From an uncultured Microbacteriaceae bacterium (GTDB taxonomy: Bacteria; Actinomycetota; Actinomycetes; Actinomycetales; Microbacteriaceae): a stretch of 64,000 nt of DNA. Numbering within the stretch: the stretch's first letter is position 1; every line of letters begins with the position of its first letter. The stretch is taken from NCBI GenBank assembly GCA_903940225.1, contig CAJAKC010000022.1, positions 62,001 to 126,000 of the forward strand, read 5' to 3'. Shown here one piece after another: positions 34,766 to 45,762 of the stretch. Under the pieces are notes generated by a model. That model was not told the origin of the DNA and searched no databases. It worked only from the letters and a program-made list of their open reading frames with translations. Made by a program: the position numbers and the translations under genes.

Positions 34766-35248
34766 TCAGTTCTGTTTGGCTAATTCACCACTCAGTTGCG
34801 TTCGAGCCCGGTTGAGGCGAACACTCACGGCATTGGGGGTGATTCCCAGCGTCAACGCAGTTTCCGTAACGGACAGTCCGTCAATGGCCGTCAACGCGAG
34901 GATCTCGCGATACGACGGCGACAATTGTGACCACGCCGCCGCCAACGACATGTCGGCGATCGCGATTGATTCAGCGGACGGTGCCGAATCGCGGACGACG
35001 AGAGAGGCGATGAGTCGTGATTGTCGGGAAACCGTCCGGCGGTGGTTGGCGATGACATTAGTGCCGATTCGATATAGCCACGGCAGTTCTTCGCCCTCGG
35101 TTACGGTCGAATGCTTGCGCCACGCGACAGAGAAAATGTCTGCGACCACATCGTCCACTTCGCTTCGCTCGACGCGGCGGCCAACGAATCGTGTTATGGG
35201 CGCGACGAACTCCGCGTAGCGCGTGCTGAACTCGTTGGGGCTCATCAT
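34766..35248 (-). CDS. ECF-family RNA polymerase sigma factor
   Basis: A 160-aa sigma-70 factor lacking regions 1 and 3. Region 2 spans about 5-75 (FVGRRVERSEVDDVVADIFSVAWRK, LPWLYRIGTNVIANHRR), and region 4 about 105-155 (LSPSYREILALTAIDGLSVTETALTLGITPNAVSVRLNRAR). ATG at 35248 is chosen over more upstream in-frame starts; a second ATG follows at 35245. Its neighbour likely controls its activity. The target promoter is not recognised. Confidence 0.85.
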   Translation of the reverse strand: MMSPNEFSTRYAEFVAPITRFVGRRVERSEVDDVVADIFSVAWRKHSTVTEGEELPWLYRIGTNVIANHRRTVSRQSRLIASLVVRDSAPSAESIAIADMSLAAAWSQLSPSYREILALTAIDGLSVTETALTLGITPNAVSVRLNRARTQLSGELAKQN

Positions 35249-35306
35249 GGTTCCTGCCTCTTCACAATGATTATGTCTACTCGCGGGCGAATCTTTCATC
35301 TCAAAC

Positions 35307-35312
35307 TACGCT
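35307..35312 (+). promoter_or_regulatory. -10 element of the SRPBCC gene
   Basis: TACGCT, exactly 6 nt before the ATG at 35319. Confidence 0.55.
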
Positions 35313-35318
35313 GAAGTT

Positions 35319-35783
35319 ATGCCAACCGTTTCTCTCCGCGTCGATGTCCCTCTCGGGGCCCCAGAAATGTGGTCAGCGGTTACCTCCCCCGCAGGATTCC
35401 GATTCGTTTCTCGGTGGCTCATTCGGTGGCCCATCGTCGCACACCGCGTCGAGCGCTGGCGCGAAGGCGAAACAGTAACGGGCTGGATGTTTCTTCTCGG
35501 TTTCCTCCCCATGTCGCACCATTCGCTGACGTTTCAGCGGCTGGACGCGGTCACGCGGGAATTTTCAACGAACGAGCACGGTGGGCCCATTCGGAGCTGG
35601 AATCACCGAATCACAGTGACGCCCATATCCGACATGGCCTCTCACATCCACGACCGCGTCACGTTCGATGGTGGCGCGCTCACTCCCGCGCTGTGGGTTT
35701 TGGTGCGCCTGTTTTATCTAATTCGGCGACCGCGGTGGATCGCACTCGCTCGTGCTGTCGGGAGCGGCAAACTCGTCGTCTAG
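35319..35783 (+). CDS. SRPBCC/START-fold protein
   Basis: A 154-aa protein with the layout of polyketide-cyclase/START-like small ligand-binding proteins: N-terminal strand (TVSLRVDVPLGAPEMWSAVTSP), repeated amphipathic strands and a C-terminal helix (ALWVLVRLFYLIRRPRW). Members bind hydrophobic ligands; no ligand or reaction is predicted. Leaderless-type start. Its TAG shares CTAG with the convergent GNAT gene. Confidence 0.68.
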   Translation: MPTVSLRVDVPLGAPEMWSAVTSPAGFRFVSRWLIRWPIVAHRVERWREGETVTGWMFLLGFLPMSHHSLTFQRLDAVTREFSTNEHGGPIRSWNHRITVTPISDMASHIHDRVTFDGGALTPALWVLVRLFYLIRRPRWIALARAVGSGKLVV

Positions 35784-36682
35784 GTTCGTGCGTACAGATG
35801 GAACTCGGACAGGGTTCTGAACCCGACGCGTTCGTAAAGGGCGAGTGCGCCCGATTCGTTCCCGGTGTCAACGGTGAGGTCCACATCGGTGAAGCCGCGT
35901 CCCGCGCAATACGCGAAAGCCCACCGCAATAGAAGCTCACCATACCCTTTGCCTTGATACTCATGCCGAACTCCCAAGACATCGACGAACCCGCCGTTTT
36001 CATGTTCGTTGTCGTTGGTGCATGAAACGAATCCCGCAACGACACCGTCAACGCGTAACAAAAAACGTCCGTTCGGATCGGCTCCGTCGTACTCCTTGAA
36101 GTGCGGTATCCACTTGTCGGCGGGCCGAGGTGTAAAGCCGAAGTGTTGTGAAAAAGCGTCTTGATGTGCTGCGTGCCATTCGACAAAATCGTCATCGCTG
36201 GAGATCAACTCCACCGCGGCCCCGTCGGGTAATGCTGGGTACTCCATTTCCTGAAGCGGTCTCGTCACAATGTGGTACTTCCGCAGCAGGGAAAAACCGG
36301 TCTCGCGAAAGATTGTCGCGATTTCCTCGTCACGGAAGTTACTGGTTGGCCACAGTGTCCAGCCCGTGAAATCCTCTTTACCCGTGACCAGGCACCAATC
36401 CCAGACTTCTCGAAGCTTCGGGAATCCCGGGGCACGAAAGAACTCTATTTCCACACGGTGGCGGTGTTCATCCGGTTGCATGCTTGCCCAGGCATGTATC
36501 GTGCCAGAATCATCAACCCACACCAAATTTCGTGGTGAATCATTGTGGCCACGGAGCAGCTCAATAGGCCATGATTCGCTCGCCGGTTTGTGGTTGGGGT
36601 CTAGGTTGCTTTCTTGCGCGTCAATGAGTCCGCGCAGTTCTGTGCAATCTGCCTCGGTGGGAATGCGTGTCGACCAGTTCAC
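35780..36682 (-). CDS. GNAT-family N-acetyltransferase with two acetyltransferase-like halves
   Basis: A 300-aa protein with a degenerate N-terminal GNAT half (about 1-150) and a complete C-terminal half (about 155-300). The latter has the acetyl-CoA motif in DVLGVRHEYQGKGYGELLLRWA and a C-terminal NESGALALYERVGF. Related to MshD-like dual-GNAT enzymes by architecture, but mycothiol synthesis cannot be claimed from sequence alone. The GTG start overlaps the transporter stop (GTGA), forming an operon. Confidence 0.78.
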   Translation of the reverse strand: MNWSTRIPTEADCTELRGLIDAQESNLDPNHKPASESWPIELLRGHNDSPRNLVWVDDSGTIHAWASMQPDEHRHRVEIEFFRAPGFPKLREVWDWCLVTGKEDFTGWTLWPTSNFRDEEIATIFRETGFSLLRKYHIVTRPLQEMEYPALPDGAAVELISSDDDFVEWHAAHQDAFSQHFGFTPRPADKWIPHFKEYDGADPNGRFLLRVDGVVAGFVSCTNDNEHENGGFVDVLGVRHEYQGKGYGELLLRWAFAYCAGRGFTDVDLTVDTGNESGALALYERVGFRTLSEFHLYART

Positions 36683-37584
36683 GCGACAATTCTGTCACGC
36701 TTGCGCACGTAAGCGTCTCGGTCACGACCCGCCAGATAAGAGCCAACCACAATCAGCGGCAATCCCACCAGAATCCCCGGTGTGATTGGCTCGGCCAGGA
36801 ACAAAACCCCCAGTAACGCGGCGACGAGCAAGTTGAGGTACGTGATGAGGGTTGACCGTCGCGGTCCCACCTCCTTGATCAGCGCAAAGTAGAGGACGAA
36901 AGCTAGGGCGGAACAGACGATTCCGAGCACCAGGATGGACGCCCACGATTCGACGCTCGGGCCGGCGGCGATGTCCGCGGGAAGGCTTGTGATTACGAAC
37001 GGTGTGTAGATGACCGCGACCATAGCCATTGAAACAGCAATGACTCCCAGGGTTGACGTCGTCGGCATTTTGCGGTTCGCGACGATTGGCGCGATCGAGT
37101 AACACACGGCGGTCGCGACCAGAAGCAGCGTAGGGCCGACTTCGATGTGCCCGCTCAGTGCGTCAATTCCAATTAGCGAAATGACACCGGCAAAACCGAC
37201 AACCAGTCCCACGATGGTGACCGGGTGCCCTGCGGCTTTGTCCCCCAAGAAAACTCCCATGATGGCCGCCGAGATGAAGGGGATGGTCGTCATCATCAGG
37301 CCAACGAGACTCGTCGAAACATAGCGCTCGGCTTCCGTAATGAAGTACCACGGACCGACCATCTCGACGACCGCGAAAAATAGCACCCATGGCCAGTTCT
37401 TCAGTGTTTCGCGCAACACCCCCCGCTTAATCGCAAGGGGTAAAAGGAACAGCGTCCCGATAACGACTCTCATCCACACAACGGACGGAGTCGAAAAGCT
37501 TTGGGAGGCAATGGCGATAAAGAAATAGGGAATTCCCCACACTATGCCGACAGCGGCATATAAGAATAGACTTCGTCGGGTCAC
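36679..37584 (-). CDS. EamA/DMT-family transporter
   Basis: A 301-aa drug/metabolite transporter with ten hydrophobic segments in two homologous EamA halves (about 1-140 and 150-290). Typical signature WGIPYFFIAIA near the N-terminus and PRRSTLITYLNLLVAALLGVLFL in the second half. These proteins export amino acids, nucleosides or drugs; substrate unknown. The GTG start is 9 nt after the preceding gene's stop. Confidence 0.85.
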   Translation of the reverse strand: MTRRSLFLYAAVGIVWGIPYFFIAIASQSFSTPSVVWMRVVIGTLFLLPLAIKRGVLRETLKNWPWVLFFAVVEMVGPWYFITEAERYVSTSLVGLMMTTIPFISAAIMGVFLGDKAAGHPVTIVGLVVGFAGVISLIGIDALSGHIEVGPTLLLVATAVCYSIAPIVANRKMPTTSTLGVIAVSMAMVAVIYTPFVITSLPADIAAGPSVESWASILVLGIVCSALAFVLYFALIKEVGPRRSTLITYLNLLVAALLGVLFLAEPITPGILVGLPLIVVGSYLAGRDRDAYVRKRDRIVA

Positions 37585-37593
37585 AGGGTGCGC

Positions 37594-37944
37594 TTACTTG
37601 CTTCCGCGAGCGTGTAGCTCGCGCAAAATTTCTTGCGTCTCCCGGTGTGCGGCCATGACCGCGCTATGCGTTTCGTTGTCCCGTCGCTCCGTTTGACGAC
37701 TGTGAACATTTTGCCCAACCATAATGATGGGCAGCAAGACTAGTTGCAGGAACGTTTGCGCGATCCACGCGACGATAACGACAACATTTCCGGAGGCAAG
37801 CGCACCGGGAAGTGAAATCAGCGCAAGGAGCGCGAAAGCAATTGCCGTCCACATCGTGCCGACGGCCGACGTTATGCTTTCTCCCCAACGCTCTAGGGTG
37901 CGGCTGCAACGGTTTGCGATACTTGGTTTTGTTGTGTCTTTCAC
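37594..37944 (-). CDS. Small two-helix membrane protein (DUF1003-like)
   Basis: A 116-aa protein with two membrane segments (about 28-48 and 53-75: VIVAWIAQTFLQLVLLPIIMVGQNV) followed by a cytosolic helix (ETHSAVMAAHRETQEILREL). The VGQN segment after the second helix resembles small membrane proteins of the DUF1003 / low-affinity iron permease-like type. Role unknown. It lies directly upstream of the DMT transporter in an operon. Confidence 0.6.
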   Translation of the reverse strand: MKDTTKPSIANRCSRTLERWGESITSAVGTMWTAIAFALLALISLPGALASGNVVVIVAWIAQTFLQLVLLPIIMVGQNVHSRQTERRDNETHSAVMAAHRETQEILRELHARGSK

Positions 37945-37990
37945 GGTTGAAGTCTATGGCGCGAGCCCCCGAAAAAGTTTGGGGCGACCG

Positions 37991-38539
37991 CTAGATGTCT
38001 CTCTCGCGCCAGGCCAGAATCATCGACGGTGCTGACGCGAACGCGAAGAGCGCTGCAATCATCAGATAACTTCCGTCGTTTCCCTCCGGTTGGAACAACT
38101 CAAGTTCCGGCCCGAAGAACATGAGAATGAGCAGCGCGATCACCAGGTACCCCATCGCCAGATAGGCAAATCTAAAGGATGTGTCCCGTATTGTGATCTG
38201 TCGCTCATCCAGCAATTCATCCGGGGCATCCGCGATCCCTCGAACTGAAATCCGCAAGAGTGAGTAGGCAACAAGTGTCAGCAGAATCACCAAAATCGCC
38301 GTCACGGAGTAAATGATGATGTCAGCCTCTCGTGAAAGTTGAAAGCCGCCAATTGTCAACGTCGGGAGGTAGCTACCCGACGCGATGAGCGCAATTCCCA
38401 GCAACTCGAGCAACACCACCACTCGCCGGTTTCGCTGCGATCGGAGCCACGCGAATTTTGAATTCTCATCCGTCAGGAGTGCTCTTGTGCCCTTCTCGGT
38501 CACACCAAGCGACCAATATATTTTGTTCTTCTGCGACAT
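37991..38539 (-). CDS. Four-helix membrane protein paired with an XRE regulator
   Basis: A 182-aa protein with four membrane segments in two pairs (about 40-65 and 72-95; 128-150 and 158-175) and a charged N-terminus. It overlaps the preceding XRE gene by 1 nt (TAATG), a common two-gene cassette of HTH regulator plus small membrane protein. The membrane partner may sequester or signal to the regulator (inference). No enzymatic motif is seen. Confidence 0.68.
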   Translation of the reverse strand: MSQKNKIYWSLGVTEKGTRALLTDENSKFAWLRSQRNRRVVVLLELLGIALIASGSYLPTLTIGGFQLSREADIIIYSVTAILVILLTLVAYSLLRISVRGIADAPDELLDERQITIRDTSFRFAYLAMGYLVIALLILMFFGPELELFQPEGNDGSYLMIAALFAFASAPSMILAWRERDI

Positions 38540-38775
38540 TATTTTTCTCCTTCTTTTGGTTGGGTAAGCGAAAACAGTTCCGAAACTTCCTTGCCCAGTG
38601 CGCTTGCTATGCGGAGTGCGAGGACGAGAGAGGGACTGTATTCGCCTCGCTCGAGGTACCCAATCGTTTGGTAGTGGACTCCCACCAGATCGGCCAGTTG
38701 TTGTCTACTCAGCCCCGCCGTCGCGCGGGCTTCTTCTATCCGGTTGAATACGGGTTCTTCGGGGTTTCTGCTCAT
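38539..38775 (-). CDS. XRE-family transcriptional regulator
   Basis: A 78-aa single-domain Cro/C1-type helix-turn-helix protein: RIEEARATAGLSRQQLADLVGVHYQTIGYLERGEYSPSLVLALRIASALG. The ATG at 38775 fits exactly with TATACT 6 nt upstream; longer readings would run through tRNA-Ala. A perfect 16-bp palindrome covers its own -10, so it is probably autoregulated. Confidence 0.85.
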   Translation of the reverse strand: MSRNPEEPVFNRIEEARATAGLSRQQLADLVGVHYQTIGYLERGEYSPSLVLALRIASALGKEVSELFSLTQPKEGEK

Positions 38776-38779
38776 GTTT

Positions 38780-38795
38780 GTAGTATAGATACTAC
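38780..38795. promoter_or_regulatory. Operator palindrome over the XRE promoter
   Basis: GTAGTATAGATACTAC is two 7-bp arms with a 2-bp centre, a perfect palindrome apart from the centre. The minus-strand -10 TATACT (38787-38782) is inside it, so repressor binding would block RNA polymerase. Confidence 0.7.
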
Positions 38796-38870
38796 ATAGC
38801 ATTAATGCAACAATAGTCTCCAAATGTCGACAGGGTCCGATTGGTTGCCGCTGATCGACTCGGGGGAAAC

Positions 38871-38903
38871 AAAAAACTCCCCCTATTTCTAGAGGGAGTT
38901 TTC
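38871..38903 (-). terminator. Terminator of the tRNA-Ile/tRNA-Ala transcript
   Basis: On the minus strand AAAACTCCC pairs with GGGAGTTTT after an A/T-rich loop and is followed by a T run. It lies 7 nt past tRNA-Ala. Confidence 0.75.
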
Positions 38904-38909
38904 GTGTTG

Positions 38910-38982
38910 TGGAGGCTAGGGGAATCGAACCCCTGACCTCCTGCTTGCAAAGCAGGCGCTCTACCAATTGAGCTAAGCCCCC
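38910..38982 (-). tRNA. tRNA-Ala (TGC)
   Basis: The minus strand reads a standard 73-nt cloverleaf: acceptor GGGGGCT/AGCCTCC (one G-U), D arm TAGCTCAATTGGTAGAGC, anticodon loop TTTGCAA (TGC), T arm GGTTCGATTCC. The 3' CCA is not encoded. It follows tRNA-Ile. Confidence 0.95.
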
Positions 38983-39007
38983 AACATACGATTCCAACGG
39001 AATCGAG

Positions 39008-39081
39008 TGGGGCTACCAGGACTTGAACCTGGGACCTCTTCGTTATCAGCGAAGCGCTCTAACCGCCTGAGCTATAGCCCC
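39008..39081 (-). tRNA. tRNA-Ile (GAT)
   Basis: The minus strand is a 74-nt cloverleaf: acceptor GGGGCTA/TAGCCCC, anticodon loop CTGATAA (GAT), T arm GGTTCAAGTCC. No encoded CCA. TAGGCT upstream (about 39095-39100, minus) is a plausible -10. The tRNA-Ile/tRNA-Ala pair downstream of gyrA is typical for Actinobacteria. Confidence 0.95.
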
Positions 39082-39130
39082 GAAACCTCACCGAGCCTAT
39101 CAAAGATTGGTCGGTGCGAAAAATCGCGCC

Positions 39131-39505
39131 TTAATCGTTGGTGAACGCCACGCGTAAACCGCCGGTGATGCGGGCGATGAAGTTGAAGGCGATGGCGCCG
39201 AGCGCACCAAGCGCGGTTCCGCAGATGATGTTGACGACGGCGGTCAAAAGGGTGAACACCATCATCGACGGGAATGACATGAGGTCGGTCAGGCCGAGGA
39301 AGTCGACGCCGATGATGTCGCTGATCGTGCTGTTGACGATGTCAACGACACCGAGAACGGTGAGAAGTAACCACGCGAGCAAGTTGAAGACGAGCAAAAT
39401 GAGGGAGAGGGAGAGTGCGACCACGAAAGAGTTTCGCACCGCCGACCAGAAGTCGATGTGGACGAGGCGCAGGCGGACCTGTTTTGCGGGAGGCGTCTTA
39501 GTCAT
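39131..39505 (-). CDS. DUF3566 membrane protein
   Basis: A 124-aa protein with a basic N-terminus ([18 protein letters not shown]), a first membrane segment (about 25-52) and a second one (about 82-110), matching DUF3566 proteins encoded after gyrA throughout Actinobacteria. Function unknown. ATG at 39505 overlaps the gyrA stop by 8 nt, so translation is coupled to gyrase. Confidence 0.85.
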   Translation of the reverse strand: MTKTPPAKQVRLRLVHIDFWSAVRNSFVVALSLSLILLVFNLLAWLLLTVLGVVDIVNSTISDIIGVDFLGLTDLMSFPSMMVFTLLTAVVNIICGTALGALGAIAFNFIARITGGLRVAFTND

Positions 39506-42080
39506 TGGCGGGAGTTTCCGTTTCTGTGATTGCATCGTCCCCCTCGGGGGCTTCTGCGTCGTCTTCGTCTGACGATGAGTCTAGATTACGCTCCGAATTG
39601 CGCGCGATGGCAAGAATCTTGTCACCTTCGTCTGGTCGGGCAAAAACGACGCCCATGGTGTCGCGGCCTTTGGCGGGAACGCCGTCGACATTCGAACGAA
39701 CAACCTTGCCGCCCTCCATGATGACAAGCACTTCGTCGCCGTCGTCAACGATGAGTCCGCCGGTCAAACCACCGCGCTCGTCGGTGAGTTTGGCCACCTT
39801 GATTCCGATTCCGCCACGGTTCTGAACGCGGTACTGACTGACGTCGGTTCGCTTCGCGTATCCGCTCTCGGTGACGACAAAAACGTACCCGGTGTCAGAG
39901 ACGACGGCTGCGGAAAGAAGCTCGTCTCCGGCCCGCAGGGCAATTCCTTTTACTCCACCGGTCTTTCGCCCCATGGGCCTCAGCGTGGTGTCGTCGGCGG
40001 CGAATCTGATGGACATTCCCGCCTTAGACACAAGCAGGATCTCGGAGTCTTTGTTGACGAGCATCGCCGAAACAACGGTATCCAGATAGTTGGGCTGCCC
40101 TGTTTCGTCCAACACGGGTTTGCCGTCCTTGCCCTTTTCGACGGCAAGGTCAATGGCGAATACGCCGCCCGTGCGGTTGGTGTTGTATTCCTGCAATTTC
40201 GACTTTTTGATGATTCCCTTGCGCGTCGCGAGAACGAGGTACTCGGCGACGTCGTAGTTGGGAATGTCAACGATTTGTTCAACGGATTCGCCCGGCAAGA
40301 GGGCGAGAAGGTTGGCGATGTGCTGGCCTTTCGCGTCGCGCGCGGACTCCATGACCTGGTGGGTCTTCGTGCGATAGACACGGCCCTTGTCGGTAAAGAA
40401 GAGCAACCAGTGGTGCGTCGTGGTGACGAAGAAGTGCTGCACGACATCGTCGGCGCGAAGTGTCGCCCCCCTGATTCCCTTTCCGCCTCGCTTTTGCGAA
40501 CGGTAGTTGTCACTGCGCGTGCGCTTGATGTACCCGCCACGAGTGACGGTGACGACCATTTCCTCCACCGGAATCAGGTCCTCGTTGGTCAGGTCGCCTT
40601 CGCTGGGGACAATCGCGGTTCGACGGTCATCGCCAAACTTGTCGACAATGTCCGTGAGTTCGGTTGATACGATTTCGCGCTGGAGGTCGGGGCTGGAAAG
40701 AATCTTCTTGAACCCTGCGATGAGTTTTTCGATTTCCGCTGCCTGGTCGAGAATCTTTTGACGTTCGAGTGCCGCGAGGCGTCGCAACTGCAGATTGAGG
40801 ATTGCAGTTGCTTGAATCTCGTCAATCTTCAACAACTTGATCAAGCCGTCTCGGGCGTCCTCAACGGTTGGGGACTTGCGGATAAGAGCAATGACGGCGT
40901 CGAGTGCATCAAGCGCCTTCAGGTACCCGCGCAAAATGTGAGCGTCGGCCTCGGCCTTATTGAGTCGGAACTGTGTACGGCGAACGATGACTTCAATCTG
41001 GTGCGCCACCCAGTAGGTGATGAACTGGTCGATCGTGAGGTTGCGCGGCACGCCGTCGACGATCGCGAGCATGTTGGCGCCGAAGTTTTCCTGCAGCTGG
41101 GTTTGGCGGTACAGGTTATTGAGTACGACCTTGGCGACGGCGTCACGCTTGAGGACGATGACGAGTCGCTGACCGGTTCGGCCGGATGATTCATCGCGGA
41201 TGTCGGCGATCCCTTGAATCTTGCCTTCCTTGACAAGATCGGCGATGCGAATAGCAAGGTTGTCGGGGTTGACCTGGTAGGGCAATTGACTGACGACGAG
41301 GCACGTGCGGTCGTGAATCTCTTCGGTTTCGACGACGGCACGCATGGTGATGCTGCCGTGTCCCGTCCGATAAGCGTCTTGGATTCCGCGCGTTCCCAGA
41401 ATCTGGGCACCGGTAGGGAAATCGGGTCCCTTGACGTGTTCCAGAATTGCGTTGAGAAGTTCTTCGCCGGCCACAGTGGGGTTGGCGAGATGCCACAGGG
41501 CTGCCGCCGATACCTCGCGAAGGTTGTGCGGCGGGATGTTCGTCGCCATTCCCACGGCAATACCAACGGATCCGTTGACGAGGAGGTTGGGGAAACGGCT
41601 GGGCAGAATGGACGGTTCCTGCGTGCGTCCGTCATAGTTGTCCTGGAAATCGACGGTGTCTTCGTCGATGTCGCGCACCATCTCCATCGCAAGCTGGGAC
41701 ATACGCGTTTCGGTGTATCGGGGGGCGGCGGCGCCATCGTTGCCGGGTGAACCAAAGTTCCCCTGTCCAGAGGCCAGCGGGTACCTGAGGCTCCAGGGCT
41801 GAACAAGTCGAACGAGCGCGTCGTAGATTGCCGAGTCGCCGTGCGGGTGGAATTGCCCCATGACGTCGCCGACAACGCGGGAACATTTTGAGAAGGCTTT
41901 GTCGGGACGATATCCGCCGTCAAACATTGCGTAAATCACGCGGCGGTGGACGGGCTTCAGCCCGTCTCGAACATCCGGAAGTGCTCGTCCAACGATGACG
42001 CTCATTGCGTAGTCGAGGTAGGACCGCTGCATCTCCATCTGGAGATCGACGGGTTGAATTCGGTCTGTCTGGTCGCTCAT
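39498..42080 (-). CDS. gyrA: DNA gyrase subunit A
   Basis: An 860-aa type II topoisomerase subunit. The breakage-reunion domain has catalytic Tyr122 in APRYTETRM. The quinolone-determining region [10 protein letters not shown] carries Ser83 and Asp87, the usual susceptible residues. The C-terminal beta-pinwheel contains the GyrA box QKRGGKG. The acidic C-terminal tail is typical. Encoded 21 nt after gyrB, in the standard dnaA-dnaN-recF-gyrB-gyrA order. Confidence 0.97.
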   Translation of the reverse strand: MSDQTDRIQPVDLQMEMQRSYLDYAMSVIVGRALPDVRDGLKPVHRRVIYAMFDGGYRPDKAFSKCSRVVGDVMGQFHPHGDSAIYDALVRLVQPWSLRYPLASGQGNFGSPGNDGAAAPRYTETRMSQLAMEMVRDIDEDTVDFQDNYDGRTQEPSILPSRFPNLLVNGSVGIAVGMATNIPPHNLREVSAAALWHLANPTVAGEELLNAILEHVKGPDFPTGAQILGTRGIQDAYRTGHGSITMRAVVETEEIHDRTCLVVSQLPYQVNPDNLAIRIADLVKEGKIQGIADIRDESSGRTGQRLVIVLKRDAVAKVVLNNLYRQTQLQENFGANMLAIVDGVPRNLTIDQFITYWVAHQIEVIVRRTQFRLNKAEADAHILRGYLKALDALDAVIALIRKSPTVEDARDGLIKLLKIDEIQATAILNLQLRRLAALERQKILDQAAEIEKLIAGFKKILSSPDLQREIVSTELTDIVDKFGDDRRTAIVPSEGDLTNEDLIPVEEMVVTVTRGGYIKRTRSDNYRSQKRGGKGIRGATLRADDVVQHFFVTTTHHWLLFFTDKGRVYRTKTHQVMESARDAKGQHIANLLALLPGESVEQIVDIPNYDVAEYLVLATRKGIIKKSKLQEYNTNRTGGVFAIDLAVEKGKDGKPVLDETGQPNYLDTVVSAMLVNKDSEILLVSKAGMSIRFAADDTTLRPMGRKTGGVKGIALRAGDELLSAAVVSDTGYVFVVTESGYAKRTDVSQYRVQNRGGIGIKVAKLTDERGGLTGGLIVDDGDEVLVIMEGGKVVRSNVDGVPAKGRDTMGVVFARPDEGDKILAIARNSERNLDSSSDEDDAEAPEGDDAITETETPAND

Positions 42081-42101
42081 AGTGTTGTTCCCGCCCGTCG
42101 A

Positions 42102-44186
<2,085 letters not shown>

Positions 44187-44660
44187 CTATCCGTAAGTAT
44201 CGCGAGGACCGCGCCATTTCACGCTACGAGGACCGCGAATTACCGGGGGTACACCCGGCCCCAAAACCTCAACTCGGTCGATCCCGTTGTCGGGGAAGCG
44301 AACCTCGATCTCACGCAGGATGTCGTGGCGCAACATTCGCAGCTGCGTTGCCCACGCCGAGGAGTCACACGAGACCACCAGTGTGTCGTCAACCAGTTCG
44401 GCGTTGGTGTGCCCCGCGACATCAGCGCCGACGATGTCCTCCCACTGGGCGAGGACGGACGCGCGCGCAAGAAACGGGGTCCAACCCCTGTCTTCGATAC
44501 TCGCCCCGACTATCGCGGCGATGCTGCGGGGGTCCCGGCCGGGCTCGAAGGGGAGGGACTGGTCGAGGTCTAATTCCCGAGCTTTCCTTCTCCGTTTCGC
44601 TCCGGAAAAAACCCCGACAATGTGCTCGAAGAATCGAAGGGCCTCTGCGTGACTACCCAT
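44187..44660 (-). CDS. dciA: DciA-like (DUF721) protein
   Basis: A 157-aa protein whose C-terminal part (about 60-150) shows the DUF721/DciA pattern: W-x-x-IVGADVAGHT, LVVSCDSSAWATQLRMLRHDIL, IEVLGP. DciA loads the replicative helicase DnaB in bacteria lacking DnaC/DnaI; dnaB lies about 17 kb away in this window. The gene is in the usual recF-dciA-gyrB position and overlaps recF by 8 nt. Confidence 0.85.
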   Translation of the reverse strand: MGSHAEALRFFEHIVGVFSGAKRRRKARELDLDQSLPFEPGRDPRSIAAIVGASIEDRGWTPFLARASVLAQWEDIVGADVAGHTNAELVDDTLVVSCDSSAWATQLRMLRHDILREIEVRFPDNGIDRVEVLGPGVPPVIRGPRSVKWRGPRDTYG

Positions 44661-45759
44661 CGATCGCTCCCCCCGTCACCGTAAAGCGTTCGCCCGCCAG
44701 CGCCTCTGGGATGGTGGTTTCGTCCGCAGCGGTGATGATGAGGTGTTCAATTCCCGTGAGGTGTGCCGCGAGCCGTGTTCGTCGACCCTCGTCCAGTTCG
44801 GAAAAAACGTCGTCGAGAATGACCACCGGGTCACCGACGGTTGACTGTTGAGTGACGACATCGACCATCGCCAAGCGCAAACTCAGGGCGGTCGACCACG
44901 CTTCCCCTTGGCTTGAGTGCGTGCGCGCAGGAAGGGTGTTCAGCTCAATCAACAGATCATCTCTATGAGGGCCGACCAGTGTGGACCCTCGCTCAATTTC
45001 GTCCCGATGTTTCACGTGAAACTTTTCACGAAGGGCCTGGCCAACTTCGTGATCAGGTACGTCCTCGCCCACGGTTTCTGTGAGCGCAATTGTTGCGGTG
45101 TTCCCTGCACCGGCGATAGCGGAATAGTGCTCCGAAAATCTGGGTGACAGGGTGGCGACGGCCCGTCGGCGCGAGACGATAATGCGCGCGGCGACATCAA
45201 TGAGTGACTCCGTCCAGGTAGCCAGTGTGGCGGCTTCCGATTCACCGGCTCGGTTCGACATGGATTTAAGTAGGGTGTTTCGCTGGCGGAGGATTCGTTC
45301 AAAATCAACCCGGTCCGCCTCCGCTCCGTTGACCGTCTCTGCAAGGACTTCGTCAATGAACGTTCGCCGCACCTCGGGTTCGCCGCGAACAAGGCCCATG
45401 TCCTCCGGCGCAAATATGACGAGGGGGAGCAGCCGCGCTAACTCGCGGCGCTTCGTCGGATTACCATTTACCCGAACCGTGTTGGTGCCTGTTGCCGTTA
45501 CCGCGATGTCGACATCGATAGATCGAGCCCCGTGCTCGACTCGCATTCGAATTACTGCTTGCTGGTCACCCGCGCGGACAAGGGTCGCGTCCGATCGCGT
45601 TCGGTGTGAACGCCCCAGCGCCGCATAGACGATGGCCTCAACGAAGTTGGTCTTCCCCTGGCCGTTTTCCCCCACCAACACCGTCGGGGATAAAACCATG
45701 TCGAGGCGTTGCCCCGGATAATTCCTCCACGCAGTGAGTTCGATCGAGGCGATCCTCAT
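44653..45759 (-). CDS. recF: DNA replication and repair protein RecF
   Basis: A 368-aa ABC-type SMC-like ATPase: Walker A GENGQGKT (residues 30-37), signature and Walker B near VVILDDVFSELDEGRR. RecF with RecO/RecR loads RecA at gaps and helps restart stalled forks. A parS-like sequence lies inside its coding region at 45008-45023. It ends 8 nt inside dciA and starts 3 nt after dnaN. Confidence 0.95.
   Translation of the reverse strand: MRIASIELTAWRNYPGQRLDMVLSPTVLVGENGQGKTNFVEAIVYAALGRSHRTRSDATLVRAGDQQAVIRMRVEHGARSIDVDIAVTATGTNTVRVNGNPTKRRELARLLPLVIFAPEDMGLVRGEPEVRRTFIDEVLAETVNGAEADRVDFERILRQRNTLLKSMSNRAGESEAATLATWTESLIDVAARIIVSRRRAVATLSPRFSEHYSAIAGAGNTATIALTETVGEDVPDHEVGQALREKFHVKHRDEIERGSTLVGPHRDDLLIELNTLPARTHSSQGEAWSTALSLRLAMVDVVTQQSTVGDPVVILDDVFSELDEGRRTRLAAHLTGIEHLIITAADETTIPEALAGERFTVTGGAIDG
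45008..45023. promoter_or_regulatory. parS site inside recF
   Basis: TGTTTCACGTGAAACT differs from the parS consensus TGTTTCACGTGAAACA only at the last base. Recognised by ParB. Confidence 0.85.
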
Positions 45760-45762
45760 GAA

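Noticed and set aside
38776-38997. N-terminal extension of the XRE gene
   Set aside because: It would translate tRNA-Ala and the tRNA terminator; the ATG at 38775 has a -10 at the right distance.
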